DNA of 64,000 bases from Bryum argenteum (taxonomy: Eukaryota > Streptophyta > Bryopsida > Bryales > Bryaceae): contig CM073330.1 of the NCBI GenBank assembly GCA_037043015.1, positions 6,714,012 through 6,778,011 on the forward strand. Direction: 5' to 3'. Positions 44,186-55,469 of this stretch are shown in pieces (the stretch's first letter is position 1; every line of letters starts with the position of its first letter). Position numbers and translations under genes: made by a program. The notes under the pieces were generated by a model. The model was not told where the DNA came from, made no database searches, and saw nothing but the letters and a program-made list of their open reading frames with translations.

Positions 44186-44972
44186 AATGGAGTCGATGCC
44201 CTCATCGACTATACTTGTAGTCGGTCACACCAACTCTTGGGTTGCCATCCCCATTGGTGCGAAGATTGTGTTTCACCAGGGCGCGACCCCCACAATGCAC
44301 TCTCAAACTTTGGCAAAGTCTCAAAGGTGTCGTCACTAGGTGGTCCGTTTAGAACCCCGGACTTCTTCCAAGGCAACTAAACTACTCTAGACCCACCTAC
44401 TTTGAGACCCTCTTGGATTGCCCTTACCTTGGCTCTCCAAGTTAGGCTCCACTAGCCTAACACTTCTTCCTTGACTACTAGGCTGGACCTCAATGCTTCC
44501 ACCAAGTTGTCTTGGTTGCAAACCCAAGATGGCTTTTACACCACGACTCGATCGCACGGGGTAATGCCAAGTTCCGCCCAACTCGGATCCCACTATCTCT
44601 TTCGAGGCATGGGTTCATGACTCCCATGCACTAGCTTGCACTAGTTTGTGGGAGTGGCACTTTTTATGAGCACGCGCCATTACCTTGTCCCCGCCCGGAC
44701 AAGCCCAAGGCCAAGGGACTTCATGGTTTTATCCACTCTTTCTCCTAGCCTTGGTCCCCATTACTCGGCCTTCCCAACTCGGTTTCACATCTCTATTCCC
44801 CCTCTTCCACCAACTTAGCACAAGTACAAGACTAGGACTCCATCTCATACTCTTCTCTTTGCACACACCAAAGCCAAACTTTATTGCCAAATCCAAAGAA
44901 CAAGTACAAGTGTTGTGGATCTACGCCCAAGCTACAAGTCATCCTCCCCCACTACGGAGGTTGATGTCCTCA

Positions 44973-45536
44973 TCAATGCCTACGTTGCTTCTTGTTGGAG
45001 CTCCTATTCTTCTCAAAGTTCTCCACCACCTCCTTAGCATTCACCATGTCCTTTGCCGCCACCCACGTTGCTTCTTTCTCGTGGTATCCTCGCCACTTCA
45101 CAAGGTATTCCTTGCTCTTGTTTTTGAGGTTCCTACTCTTGAGGATGGCCTCTACCTCATATTCCAAATGTTGTCCAACCAACTCTGGTGGTGGCCGAAT
45201 CACTTGCTTGCGATCCGGCCACAAGGTATCCTCCTTGAATGGCTTTAACAATGAAACATGGAATGTTGGATGCACTTTGATCTCGGGTGGTAGCTCCAAC
45301 TTATACACATCTTTGAACACCCGTTCCACAATGGGAAACGGACCCGCAAACTTGGACATGAACTTTGGAGTGAGGCCTTCGGGCATGGTGAAGTTCTTCA
45401 CATTCAACAACACCTTTTGTCCCACCTCATACTCCACTTCACGTCTTCCGGCATTGACTTGCTTCTCATAGCGCCTTCTTGCCTTCTCCAACAACAACTT
45501 GGTTTTTTCCAACATATGTTCCCGCTTCTTGGCCAA
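44973..45536 (-). CDS. chromovirus pol C-terminus: integrase tail and chromodomain
   Basis: The frame carries the integrase C-terminal segment (VGQKVLLNVKNF, LTPKFMSKFAGPFPIVERV, YKLELPPEIKVHPTFHVSLL), then a chromodomain at about 45000-45130 with EYLVKWRGYHEKEATWV and a final ENFEK helix. Chromodomains of this branch guide integration toward particular chromatin. The fragment is separated from the integrase core by a frameshift near 45540. Confidence 0.85.
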   Translation of the reverse strand: MAKKREHMLEKTKLLLEKARRRYEKQVNAGRREVEYEVGQKVLLNVKNFTMPEGLTPKFMSKFAGPFPIVERVFKDVYKLELPPEIKVHPTFHVSLLKPFKEDTLWPDRKQVIRPPPELVGQHLEYEVEAILKSRNLKNKSKEYLVKWRGYHEKEATWVAAKDMVNAKEVVENFEKNRSSNKKQRRH

Positions 45537-45544
45537 GTCTTCAC

Positions 45545-46930
45545 CATCTTGGTTGAACTCGGTGTTGAATGTGCCCCCTCGAGAGCTAAGTCGGCGGGTT
45601 GGAGTGGCTCCACTCCATAGGCCACTTTGAAAGGTGACTCCTTAGTCGCCGAGTGTGTGGCCGCATTGTAAGTGAACTCCGCCAACCCCACATAGTCTAC
45701 CCAATCACGTTGGTCCGCACTCACAAAGTTCCTCAAGTATTGGTTCAAGACCCCATTCACCCTTTCGGTTTGCCCATCCTGTTTGGGGATGAAAGGCGAT
45801 GCTAAATGTCAACTTGGTTCCCACCTTCCTAAAGAAGTGTCTCCAAAATGCACTTGTGAACTTTGGGTCTCGATCGACACAATCACTCTTGGCAACCCGT
45901 GATGCTTCCACCATGCATCGAGAAAGATCTTGGCGGTCTCAAGCGCGATTCTGGTTCCTCTAGTTGGCACCATATGAGCCAACTTGCTAAACCGATCCAC
46001 CATCACTAAGATGGCATCATACCCTTGCGACTCGGGAAGGCTTGTGATGAAGTCCATAGACACACTATGCCAAGGACCCGGCGGAATTGGCAATGGTTGC
46101 AACAAGCCCGCTTGCTTTTGATATGAAGCCCTGTTAAGTTGGCACTTCACACAAGTCTTCACAAAGTGGGTTATGTCATCTTTCATCCCCGGCCAATAGT
46201 ACCTCCTTGACACCGTTGCAATGGTAGCCTTTTCTCCCCTATGGCCGGCTATGGGACTATCATGTTCCTCCTTCAAAACCAACAATCTAAGCTTGCCTTG
46301 AGGAACATACACCCTACTTTGCTTATACTTGAGCAATCCATTCACCAACTTGATCTCCTTGAGCTTCTTGCCCTTCCTAAGATCACCAAGCATTTGTTGT
46401 GCCTCGGGGTCCTTCATGTACCCCTCTCTTATCCGCCGTTCCCAATTGCCTTCACCCTTATACATGAGCCGCAAGACTTGGGTGGTGCTCATGGCATGAA
46501 ATTCTTCCTTTCTACTTAGCGCATCCGGCACCACATTGTCACGGCCCGGTTTGTGGATCAAGTCCACATTCATGAGCGCCAAAGCATCATGCCACCTCAA
46601 TTGTTTGGCACTCATTTGTGCTTGTGTCTCAAAATACTTCAAAGACACATTATCGGTGTAGACCTTAGTCTTGTGCAACCCCAAGTAATGTTGCCATGTC
46701 TTCAAACAATGCACCACCGCAAAGAGCTCCTTCTCGTGAGTTGGCCATCTCATTTGACACCCATCCAACTTCTTGCTCTCATAGGCAATTGGCCTACCAT
46801 CTTGCATCAAGACGCCTCCAATGGCAAAGTCACTTGCATCTGTGTGGACCTCAAAGGGCTTATCAAACTCGGGAACTTCAACACTGGTGGAGATGACAAC
46901 TTGTTCTTGAGTTCCTCAAAGGCTTGGTAG
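45545..46930 (-). CDS. chromovirus RNase H and integrase core (frameshifted)
   Basis: RNase H motifs are visible (RPIAYESKKLDG, THEKELFAVVHCLKTW, VYTDNVSLKYF, NVVPDALSRKEEF). The integrase follows with its HHCC finger (HDSPIAGHRG, CVKCQLNR) and first catalytic Asp in VSMDFITSLPESQG. The second Asp region (RDPKFTSAFWRHF) is in another frame, and the catalytic Glu region (FHPQTGW...) is one base out of frame, so at least two single-base indels interrupt the core. Confidence 0.85.
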
Positions 46931-46952
46931 CAAAATTCATCCCATACTTGGT

Positions 46953-47772
46953 TCACCCCTTTTTCAACAAGTCGGACAAAGGCTTGGCAATCTTAGAGAA
47001 GTTGCGTATGAAGCGGCGATAGTAGTTTGCTAGGCCAAGGAATGACCTAAGTCCCTTTTGTGTAGAAGGCCGCTTCCACTCTTGAATTGCCTTCACCTTC
47101 TTCATGTCCGGCTTGATTCCATCTCCGGTAACCACATGGCCCAAGAACTCCATCTCAAGTTGTGCAAACTCACTTTTTTCCCCATTAGCATAAAGCTTGT
47201 TGTCTCTAAGCTTCATGAGTACGCCAAAGGTGCCTTGCATGTTCCTCGGCCGTCTTGGAAAACACCAAGATGTCATCGATGTAGACAATCACAAAGTCAT
47301 CCATTTCCTCTCGAAAGATGGTGTTCATAAGGGTTGTGAATGTTGAGGGTGCATTGCACAACCCAAAGGGCATCACAAGGAACTCATAAGACCCATACCT
47401 TGTGCGGCACGCGGTCTTTTCCACATCCGCATCCGCAATGCGGATTTGGTAGTAACCCGACTTCAAGTCTATGCGACTAAAGTACTTAGCTCCCGCCAAT
47501 CTATCAAAGAGATCATCAATTCGAGGCAAAGGGTAGTTGTTCTTGATGGTCACCTTATTCAAGGCCCTATAATCAATGCACATCCTAAGCTTGTCATCCT
47601 TCTTGTCCACAAAGAGGACCGGTGCACCATATGGTGACTTGCTTGGTCTCACATAACCCCTTTCCAACAAGTCGTTTAGTTGCTTCTTTAGCTCCATCAA
47701 CTCTTTTTGGTTTAACCGATAAGGTGCCTTAGAAGGTGGTTCACTCCGTAGCACCTCGATCTTGTGATCCAC
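46953..47772 (-). CDS. chromovirus reverse transcriptase (frameshifted)
   Basis: Fingers and palm motifs are clear: [56 protein letters not shown] and the catalytic YIDD at 47272-47283. The frame then shifts near 47220, and the thumb and connection continue in 46953-47210 ([31 protein letters not shown]). Confidence 0.9.
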
Positions 47773-48011
47773 TTCTCTTCTTGGGGTAGCTCTTTGGGTA
47801 ACTCATTGGTAAGCACATCCTTGTACTTGGCCAACACCTCTTAAATTTCTTTGGGAAGTGGTTGTTGCACCCCCTTCCCCTCATGCCCAAGTTGCTCTTC
47901 ACGAGCCATCACCACAAATTGATGTTCCAACATTTGGTCTAAAGAGACCAAGTTTAATTTGCCCCCGCTATTGAAGGGCCACGAGTTAACTTCAACACTA
48001 ACTCCTTGCCA

Positions 48012-48330
48012 TCACAAATAAGACCACACTAACCGTGTTGGCTTGCGCCTCACATCCACCGTGTGCGCCTCAAAGAAGGTATCCCCTAAGATGAGGTCTA
48101 CCTCATCCATCTCACATAATGTGAAATTCTCAACAAACTCCAATGTCCCACACTTCAAGGTCACTTGCAACGCCACTTCCTCCGTCTTGTGCGGTTTGCC
48201 CTTTGCAAAACGCACATTGATGGGCTTGCTTGCCTTTTTGCGGTGGCAAGCCCAACTCCTTGCTAGTTTGGGACTCATGAAGGAGTGCGTTGCCCTGTAT
48301 CAACCAAACATGAGACATCTTTGTCCTTCA
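48012..48330 (-). CDS. chromovirus aspartic protease (frameshifted)
   Basis: SCLVDTG near 48310 is the catalytic DTG of the retroelement protease. One base is missing just after it, so SFMSPKLA and the flap continue in the next frame (VALQVTLKCG, CEMDEVDLILGDTFF). Confidence 0.75.
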
Positions 48331-48399
48331 CTTGGGCCTCAAGAAACAAGAGGCCCGGCCTTGGCTTGAGGCTACTTGCCTTGGCCACAAAACCTCCTT

Positions 48400-49608
48400 C
48401 TAGTATGCGGTCTTCAACACAAGCAAGACTTGCAATGGTACTCACCTTCTTGTCGGGGCACTCCATGATGAAGTGGCCCAATCTTGCCACAACCATGGCA
48501 CCTCTTGGCCTTGGTGTCATCACCTTTGTCTCCCCCTTTAGATGGCTTTCCCCTTGGTGTTCCCTTTTGTTAGAGGCTCCACCATCCACTTGTCCCTTGT
48601 GTTTGTTGCCAAAGCCAAACTTCTTGCGCTCTTTGCCTCGAGCCGCATTCCTATTTGATCCCCTTTGTTGAGAGGGGCCACTTGACTTCCTCTCGGGTCC
48701 ATCACCTCAATCCTTTCAACAATCTTGATGATGCCCGCCACATCCTCGGGAAGTTTTGGGAACTTGAACAAGGCATCCACCACCCACTTTTGAAGCCCAC
48801 CCAAAAAGATGCACTTCTTAGAGAACTCATCCATCTTGGGTGTGGCATTCATTTGGGCATTGAAGTCACGCACATAGGCCTTGAGAGACCCAAAGTGCCT
48901 CATTTGCACCAAGTTCATGCCTTCCCTCAACTCCCGATACTCGGTGTGAAGCGTTCACTCAACAAGTCTTTGAAGCCACCCCAAGTCAAGTTTGCCACCA
49001 ACTCCGGCTCTTGCTCCTTTTTGCTTGTCCACCATTGAAGAGCATGATCCTTGAGAAATGTCACCGCAATGGAAACCTTGTCTTCCTCATCCCGCTTTTG
49101 GACATCATAGTAGTTATCCATCTCAAGAAGGAATTCCTTCACCTTCCTTGCCTTACCAAGTCCTTGAGAAGGTGCTTGGCATGTTTACCTTAGCCAACTT
49201 TTTGGTGGAACATGAAGGTCGGGACCCTTGCATCATGAGGTGTTCAATCAACCTCTCTTGGCGATCCCTTTCTTCCTTCCCACGCTTGAGCTCTTGATTC
49301 ACGGAGTCCATGAACTCAAGCATTCTCATTTGGAAAGCCAATTGAGGATCTTGTTTTTCCACCCCTTGGGAAGACTCTAGGCGTCTCGACCTAGAGCGCT
49401 CTTATTCACCCAAGGGCTCCTCTTGAAGTGACAATTCCATTTGCTCATTGCCCTCACTAGTGGCGAACTTGCTCATTGGAGTCATGAGAATGAGCCTCAC
49501 TTGTAGGATCGGGGTCTTTGTTCCCCTCGTGCGTGGCCGCTTGGAAGCTCCAGGTTCATCACCCTCAATGGTCTTCTTCTTGCCCATTGCTCCCTCACAA
49601 CTTTGCAC
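48400..49608 (-). CDS. chromovirus gag with CCHC zinc knuckle (frameshifted)
   Basis: Capsid-type segments occur in several frames: KVSIAVTFLKDHALQWW and LSERFTPS (48927-49142), then MNLVQMRHFGSLKAYVRDF (48538-48930). A CCHC knuckle lies at about 48455-48500; its first half (CHGCGKIG) and second half (GHFIMECPDKK) are one base out of phase. N-terminal pieces with charged residues and a KRPRTRG-type basic run lie at 49402-49608. Confidence 0.75.
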
Positions 49609-49626
49609 TTGGGTACTAAAAAGCCT

Positions 49627-49638
49627 GCTTCGATACCA
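49627..49638 (-). other. primer binding site of the chromovirus
   Basis: TGGTATCGAAGC on the minus strand starts two bases inside the 5' LTR. It resembles the usual plant initiator-Met-tRNA PBS TGGTATCAGAGC with small changes. Confidence 0.75.
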
Positions 49639-49640
49639 AG

Positions 49641-50934
49641 TGTCGCAACCCTTGCTAGCTCACCTTAGCTTACACCAACTTTTTCCCAACTCTAGCAAGT
49701 GTCACGAGCGCTAACTCTGCACATCCCCCACATGCACAAAGTTAGCTCTCCATACCAACCACCAAGCTCACCGCTTGGTTATCAATCCCTCCTACTCATG
49801 CAACCGGGACTCAACCCCTTCGTAGGTAGCCAATGGTTAGGTGCGGACTTCCACTTATGTCCAAGGCCCAACTTGGTGGCACTCCCATACCACGCGGCCT
49901 AACCGCACTTGGTGGTGTCTCCTCACCACCGCCCATGACCACCATGGTGACCCCAAGGCCACCAAGTAATCACAACGCCGGCGGTGAGACACCACCCCAC
50001 ATCGGTAGCACTCATGGTCCTCATTTTGCCTATATGAGTCCCCGTGGTGAAGCCCCAACACTAGCTCCCCCACCGGGACTCACCTTGTCCTTATGAGCCA
50101 CCGTGGTGAAGCCCCAACACTAGCTCCACCCACCGTGCCTCATTTTGCACTTTGAGTCCCCATGGTGGAGCCCCAACACTAGCTCCACCCATTGGGGCTC
50201 ACCTTGGCTTGGGAGTCCCCATGGTGAGGCCCCAACACTAGCCACACCACTCGGGACTCCCACCTTGGTCACCACCAAGGCACCATGGGAGTGGGGAGGA
50301 GACCAGCCCTCCCCATAGTATACTCTGTGGGATTCGGCAGCCCCTGGTCCTAGGTGAAGGGCTGGACCCTCACACCTCTAAGGTTTGGAAGACCACCCAA
50401 TCTCCCAATGCCTTAGCCGCTGGAAGGCCCCGGGAGACTTCCCGAACCTTCCAGGGCTCGTATCTACCTCGTCCCGCATCCAAACGCGACGAGCGACCAC
50501 TCTATCGACATCTACTCGTCAAGTAGATGCTGATAGACACCTTACTTGCCTCATTCCGACAAGTATTGAGGGAGTTATGCCCCTCTGAAGATTCGGGAGT
50601 CCCGGGCCAGCTTCCCAGTCCAGCACTGTCCCTGGACAGCACTCACTTTAGTCCCACAATCTTCCAACTCCCATAACTTTTAGCTCACACCTCCAAATGA
50701 GGTGCTCCTTAGCATCCCGGAATCGTGGCAACATGAGCTTCCATAATCTCATGTCCATTCCGTCGTGGCTCCTAGTCTCCGTGGGTGAGAGGCGTCTCCA
50801 ACGCCCGGGGTCCTCTCCCACACTAGGCCCACTTAGGTTCCCTTCACCTTGGCACCCCAAGGCCCGGGCGTCACTCCGGTGTCCCCCTTGGGCCCTTGGT
50901 GTTGCGGGCACTCCTCAAGGAGAGGTGCGCGACA
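49641..50934 (-). repeat. 5' LTR of the chromovirus
   Basis: 1294 bp, nearly identical to the LTR at 42879-44172. It is followed by the TCATA target duplication at 50935-50939. Confidence 0.93.
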
Positions 50935-50939
50935 TCATA

Positions 50940-52427
50940 CGAATCAGTGTGATTGACAAAGATTGATAGGCAAAGAACTCAATACGCAAAAGAGTCACCC
51001 GAAATTGCCAGAATATTTCACGTTACTGTTACATGAACTATTTTGAACAGAGATGGACATGGCAGCAACAACATTACTTGGGATTGCAGCAAAGGAGCTT
51101 GATAAAGCAGGCGCGAATATGCAAGGAGCAACACTCGTCCGCTACTCCATCAGCTCGGTACAACTGCACAATTCACTACAAAATATGACTTTTTGCTCAC
51201 AAAAAATATTGTCAATCGGTCACCTGTTTTGAATCACACACGAAATAATGAAAACAATGTCCGGAAATCTAAAATGAGTCAAGTGTGGCTTCTACCCTTT
51301 CCAAAAACCTCTGTCTTCTCCCCAGATCAACAACTCTCTCAAACCATTGCTTAGGGTCTGGAAAGTACACTACCAAAGGTCTTGTGGGTACGGACACCTA
51401 CAAACAGTGCGGCAAATTAGATTCACTGATGATAGTCGGAGCTACCGCACCTTTCAAGAGCTGAATGTAGCAGCAAGAGCACTAAAACGGCACCCACACT
51501 CACGATTGAATTACACAATTCGAAACTAAACTCTCAAAGCTTGCGTGAGCGAGACTGCTGCATGCTGTGGCAATTTAGTAAACTCAGTGACGGAGGCAAG
51601 TAGTGCGACTGACCCCTAATACGCCGGCTTAAGCACTGCCGGCTTAAGCACTCGATGGCAACGCCCGTGCCGATCCGTGTGATTGGACATTCTGGAAGGT
51701 GGGCACTAAATGCATAATCGGGCTAGTTTAAAAATGGCCAGTTTATGGCACGGCTTTAATAATTCTTTTTTCTTTAAGAGAACGCAAGGACCAACTTATG
51801 ATACATTATTCATTTAATTTGAAAGAAGCGAAATTACAATTTCAAAAGCCCTCTCAAGGTATTGTGGGTGTTTTTTGCATGCTCCTTACGTGGTGGAGCT
51901 GATCACAAGTCAAGATTACAAGTGCAAGCAATGCAAGGATCCTCACCTTGCTTCATCACCGATTCATCTAGCAGGCCCATGGGTGGCTCAATTTGGAGGA
52001 CTGTTGGGGCCACACCAAGCGGTCGACTGCAGTGTGTTTACTAGTGTGTTGGAAGCCTCTCACAAGAATGGCAACACTCCAGTTATGGCAAGACTCCAGA
52101 ATTACTAAAGAGGGCCATGTAGCCCAAAACAGAGGTGAAAACGTCTAATTTTTGTATATTCCACACTAAAACTAAGTAATATCAGTGACATGTTCATTTT
52201 CCCACTCTGTATCCGTACTGGCCTCCGAGGTCCCCTCTTGAGATGGGTGGAAACTAAGTGTCTCTTGCCCCGTTGCTTGATCTGCTTGGTATGTCAGCAG
52301 TTCTTGCACTATCTGCTCCCATGTCCACGCCCTCTATAGAACTCGTATCTCCAACCACCCAGCGCTTCCTCTCTCTGTGACGCCCACCTCGCCACTCCTC
52401 GGAAGCTGCTGCAGCATTTGACGTCCA
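50940..52427. other. sequence beyond the chromovirus, no supported gene
   Basis: Formerly adjacent to the 41354 gene, so its promoter and 5' exon may lie here, but no exon could be assigned. A GCCGGCTTAAGCACT direct duplication lies near 51620-51655. Confidence 0.5.
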
Positions 52428-55409
52428 CTATGCCTCACGACGTTTTGCAGCCGCAGCAATGGCGTTTGGATTGACTGGTACAGCCCCCGATTCAGCCAAC
52501 TTCTTTTGCTCCTTCCTCGTGTAGTGATGCTGAATGCACCGGTACCACCACTGATACTGCTGCACAATGACGCTTGTGCGCGCTGCTGTCCCTCCATGCT
52601 GCGTGTGACCTTGCGTTGCTGCTTTTGCGGCATGGTGGGACTTTTCCATCCCTTGACAGCTCCAAATAGACAAACTTCCATATTTTTCGACAAACCACGG
52701 CCCGTGCTTCACGAGCACATGCTACACCCAAGAGACGAAATTGGAAAAATTAGCGGCATGACATGTAATAAAACTAGATTTCACGTCATACATCATCTAT
52801 CAATATCAATCCACATTTCCTCAACAGTTGACATCTATCCCGGCCCATTCATTCCCATGTTGGTCGAACAAAATAATTGAACCATACAATATAGTGTGTT
52901 ACGTGGGTTTCGCCAAACGCTGCGAGGAAGGCTTTTCCAAAAGCATCCATCTTCGTTCTACAGGAATCACGTTGTCTCTGCGTCAGCACAAGTCCCGTAA
53001 GATATGGTTGTAAATCCTCTAGTGTCTCCCAGACCCGCCATCGATTTTGCCGAGCCTGTCCTCCATTGAGGTTGTTGAGCTCTGACATACACACCTCTTT
53101 CCAGACCTTATCATAGGTGGACCATGAGCTGGGACGGAACAACCTCGCTGCTACTTTTCCGCTCAAACTTGGCTTCATCACCACATTACCGTTTCTTCCT
53201 GACTTCTTCTTATCCTGCTTCAGCTGGCAGTTGCCCCCCTCTACACCTATGGCTGACAAAGTCTTCTCAATGGAATCCATGGCTTCGGCTCTTCTCACTA
53301 CATCTTCCATGTTCCATATGAACATGAAATGTAGGTGTAGAATTTTCTCAATGATTCGCACTTGTGCATGGAGGGTACAAATATGCACGTTTGATAAGGG
53401 AATTGGTAAAATTGGCTTCCATCGTGGATGCGTCCTAGTATCACAAGGTTGTGCTGAAATCCGTGATGCAAAGAGACCCCCTTGCCAGTTTCCCTTTCCT
53501 TGAAGTCTGAACTCACGCATAGCTGCAGCACTGGTACAAGACTTCAACATGAGATGGATTTGCTCACAATAGATGCAGGTCATCTTGCATGTAGAACCAT
53601 GCTGAAGCCCATACATACATTTAATGGTCTTCATATCCGCAGCAAGGTGCCATTCCACATTGAAGTTGCCGACTCCTTTGACGACAAGCTGTTGGCCTGC
53701 ATTCTGTGCTGCAATTAACTCACAGAAGTTCGTCTGGTTGAACGCCCAGTTGAGCACATCATAGGACTCTTTACCAACCTGGAAGCAACCTATGGGCCAT
53801 ATCTCCTGTTCGGATTGGACAGAGAAGTATCTCTCATCGTTCTTTTGTATGTCAGGATCTAATGCTCGGTTCATCAGCGTCAAACTCACTCGTTCAAATT
53901 TCTTGCCCTGTAGCACCTCTGCTTCATCGAGCTTCAGCACAAATATCAGAGGCCCTCCGTTGCATTCTGCAAAACATGGACATATGAATTTTGTTCAATG
54001 TTGTTACCGACACTAAGATTACAAAATAAATTATTAGATTCACCTGAAACATATTGGAAATCAGATAATCGTACCTTCAATCGTCATTTCATAGAACATC
54101 ACCATTGAACGTTGCACAACTTCCAATTCAACAAACAAGTTGTTTTTGCTATCTAGCACAACCTCCTTTGCTGCTGTGACCACCTTTCCGCCAACTCATA
54201 CTTCTGGAATAGTCCGGCGCCCATCAATGTGATAATAATCACCGATAAACTGCGGAAGCTTTGCATTCATTTCTTTCCTCAACATCGCAAGCCGATGAGG
54301 CGCTGGCAAAATACTTGCTTTAACACCAGGTGCTAGTAGCCCAATGCGATTCTTCATTGTCCTGAAAATTGCATCGTAACCTCTTACAGTCACTCCAGAC
54401 CCATCGCATGCATCTAACATGCTATCCTCGCCTATGCTATCTCCGATTTTTCTGATCACTTCTTTAACCACAGTCGCCTTTGCTTGGGCCATTCTTGGTT
54501 GTTCAATCATTACGGCCGCCTCGGTTGGCCTCAGGATATTGGCCAAGCAGGTGGCCGTTTTCACTTGTGTTGTTGAATCTCCAGCCAGCCTCTTCTTACC
54601 ACCACCTGATTTGTTTGTGCGTTGCACTGCTTCTACGACTGCAGGCTGCAATATAGCTCTTATAAGGGCCCGTTGGCGCTTTGTATGGCCGCTGCTGCTT
54701 GCAAGCTCGCAAAAGCTTTTCATTTTTCTTCCGTGAACCCTTTCGCGGAAGCCTCGGGGAGTCCGAACGATGGAGTGCAATTTCTCTTTTAACTTTTCAT
54801 GTTCGTCTTTGCACCGCTGCAATTCATCTTCCATTGCCTGTACTTTCTCACTATGATCGACATCTTGTGCTATATTGAACTGCTTCGCTCTGGCGTCAAA
54901 GCATTGCCAATTTCAACGCATCTTGCTTCAAGTGTCTCTATGTCCAAACGTAGTCATGGTTGTCGGTCTATGGCATCTTGTCTTTGCAAAGAACCTCCAT
55001 ATTTTTGGCCTCGATGCAAAACCGACACAAAAATCTTGAGTTGTTGAATTTCTATCCCATAGTTCGTAATCCGTTGCTGCAGCGTTGAGACGAGGCTCTC
55101 CATTTCATGACCATTATCCCCTAATTTCAATCGCTTTGTGTAACCTAGCATTCCACTCTCACCCTCACAAAGAAATTCCAAGTATTCTTTTGTGCTCCTA
55201 AACGAGGGCGGCTCTTGTGTGATGGGATCTACAGGATACATGCGTCCATCGACCCAAAGATCTATGTTAGTTTCTCCCCTTGCTCTCCTCAGTGGAAAAC
55301 TACTACGTGATGCTTGGCTATCCAATGACTTCCCTCGCCTAATTATTGGTGCATACTTTCCTGATAACTGAATTTGCGGAATATACGAACTGCATGTATT
55401 TGTGGCATC
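52428..55409 (-). CDS. putative DNA-transposase-like gene, several exons, frameshifted
   Basis: Pieces in order: 55409-54075 (after TGTTGCAG; DLWVDGRMYPVDPITQEPPS, a coiled coil, GYDAIFRTMKNRIGLLAPGVK, LPQFIGDYYHIDGRRTIP; ends ATTGAAG|GTACG); 53966 to about 52865 (after TTTTGCAG; FVLKLDEAEVLQGKKFERVS, VEWHLAADMKTIKCMYGLQ, CIYC, then VHICTLHAQVRIIEKILHLH); and 52721-52428 (VEKYGSLSIWSCQGMEKSH to REA and stop). An Asp followed by CxxC, a His-rich stretch and a late Glu recall RNase H-fold transposases with an inserted zinc site, as in RAG1-like and other zinc-insert families. That class is inferred from pattern only. At least two frameshifts (about 54190-54210 and 54880-54900) break the first part, and no terminal repeats were recognised. 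Confidence 0.5.
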
Positions 55410-55469
55410 CTGCAACACAATGTTGAAGCACAGAGTTGACTTCACAGCCACGCACACGCACACCGAGGC

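Larger units (their letters stand above)
42879..50934 (-). mobile_element. full-length Ty3/gypsy chromovirus (8056 bp)
   Basis: Two direct 1294-bp LTRs with TG...CA ends enclose a gag-pol region on the minus strand in the order gag, protease, reverse transcriptase, RNase H, integrase, chromodomain. The 5-bp target duplication TCATA lies at 42874-42878 and 50935-50939. The PBS resembles the initiator-Met tRNA type, and a purine tract precedes the 3' LTR. The C-terminal chromodomain places it in the chromovirus branch. The coding region is broken by several one-base indels, whereas the LTRs are nearly identical. Confidence 0.95.

Noticed and set aside
43071..44380. Open frames inside the LTRs on both strands
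   Set aside because: LTRs are non-coding; the GC-rich composition makes long chance frames, and the two LTRs show the same ones.
44685..45471. Plus-strand open frames at the retroelement 3' end
   Set aside because: Antisense to the integrase tail and chromodomain, with no domain of their own.
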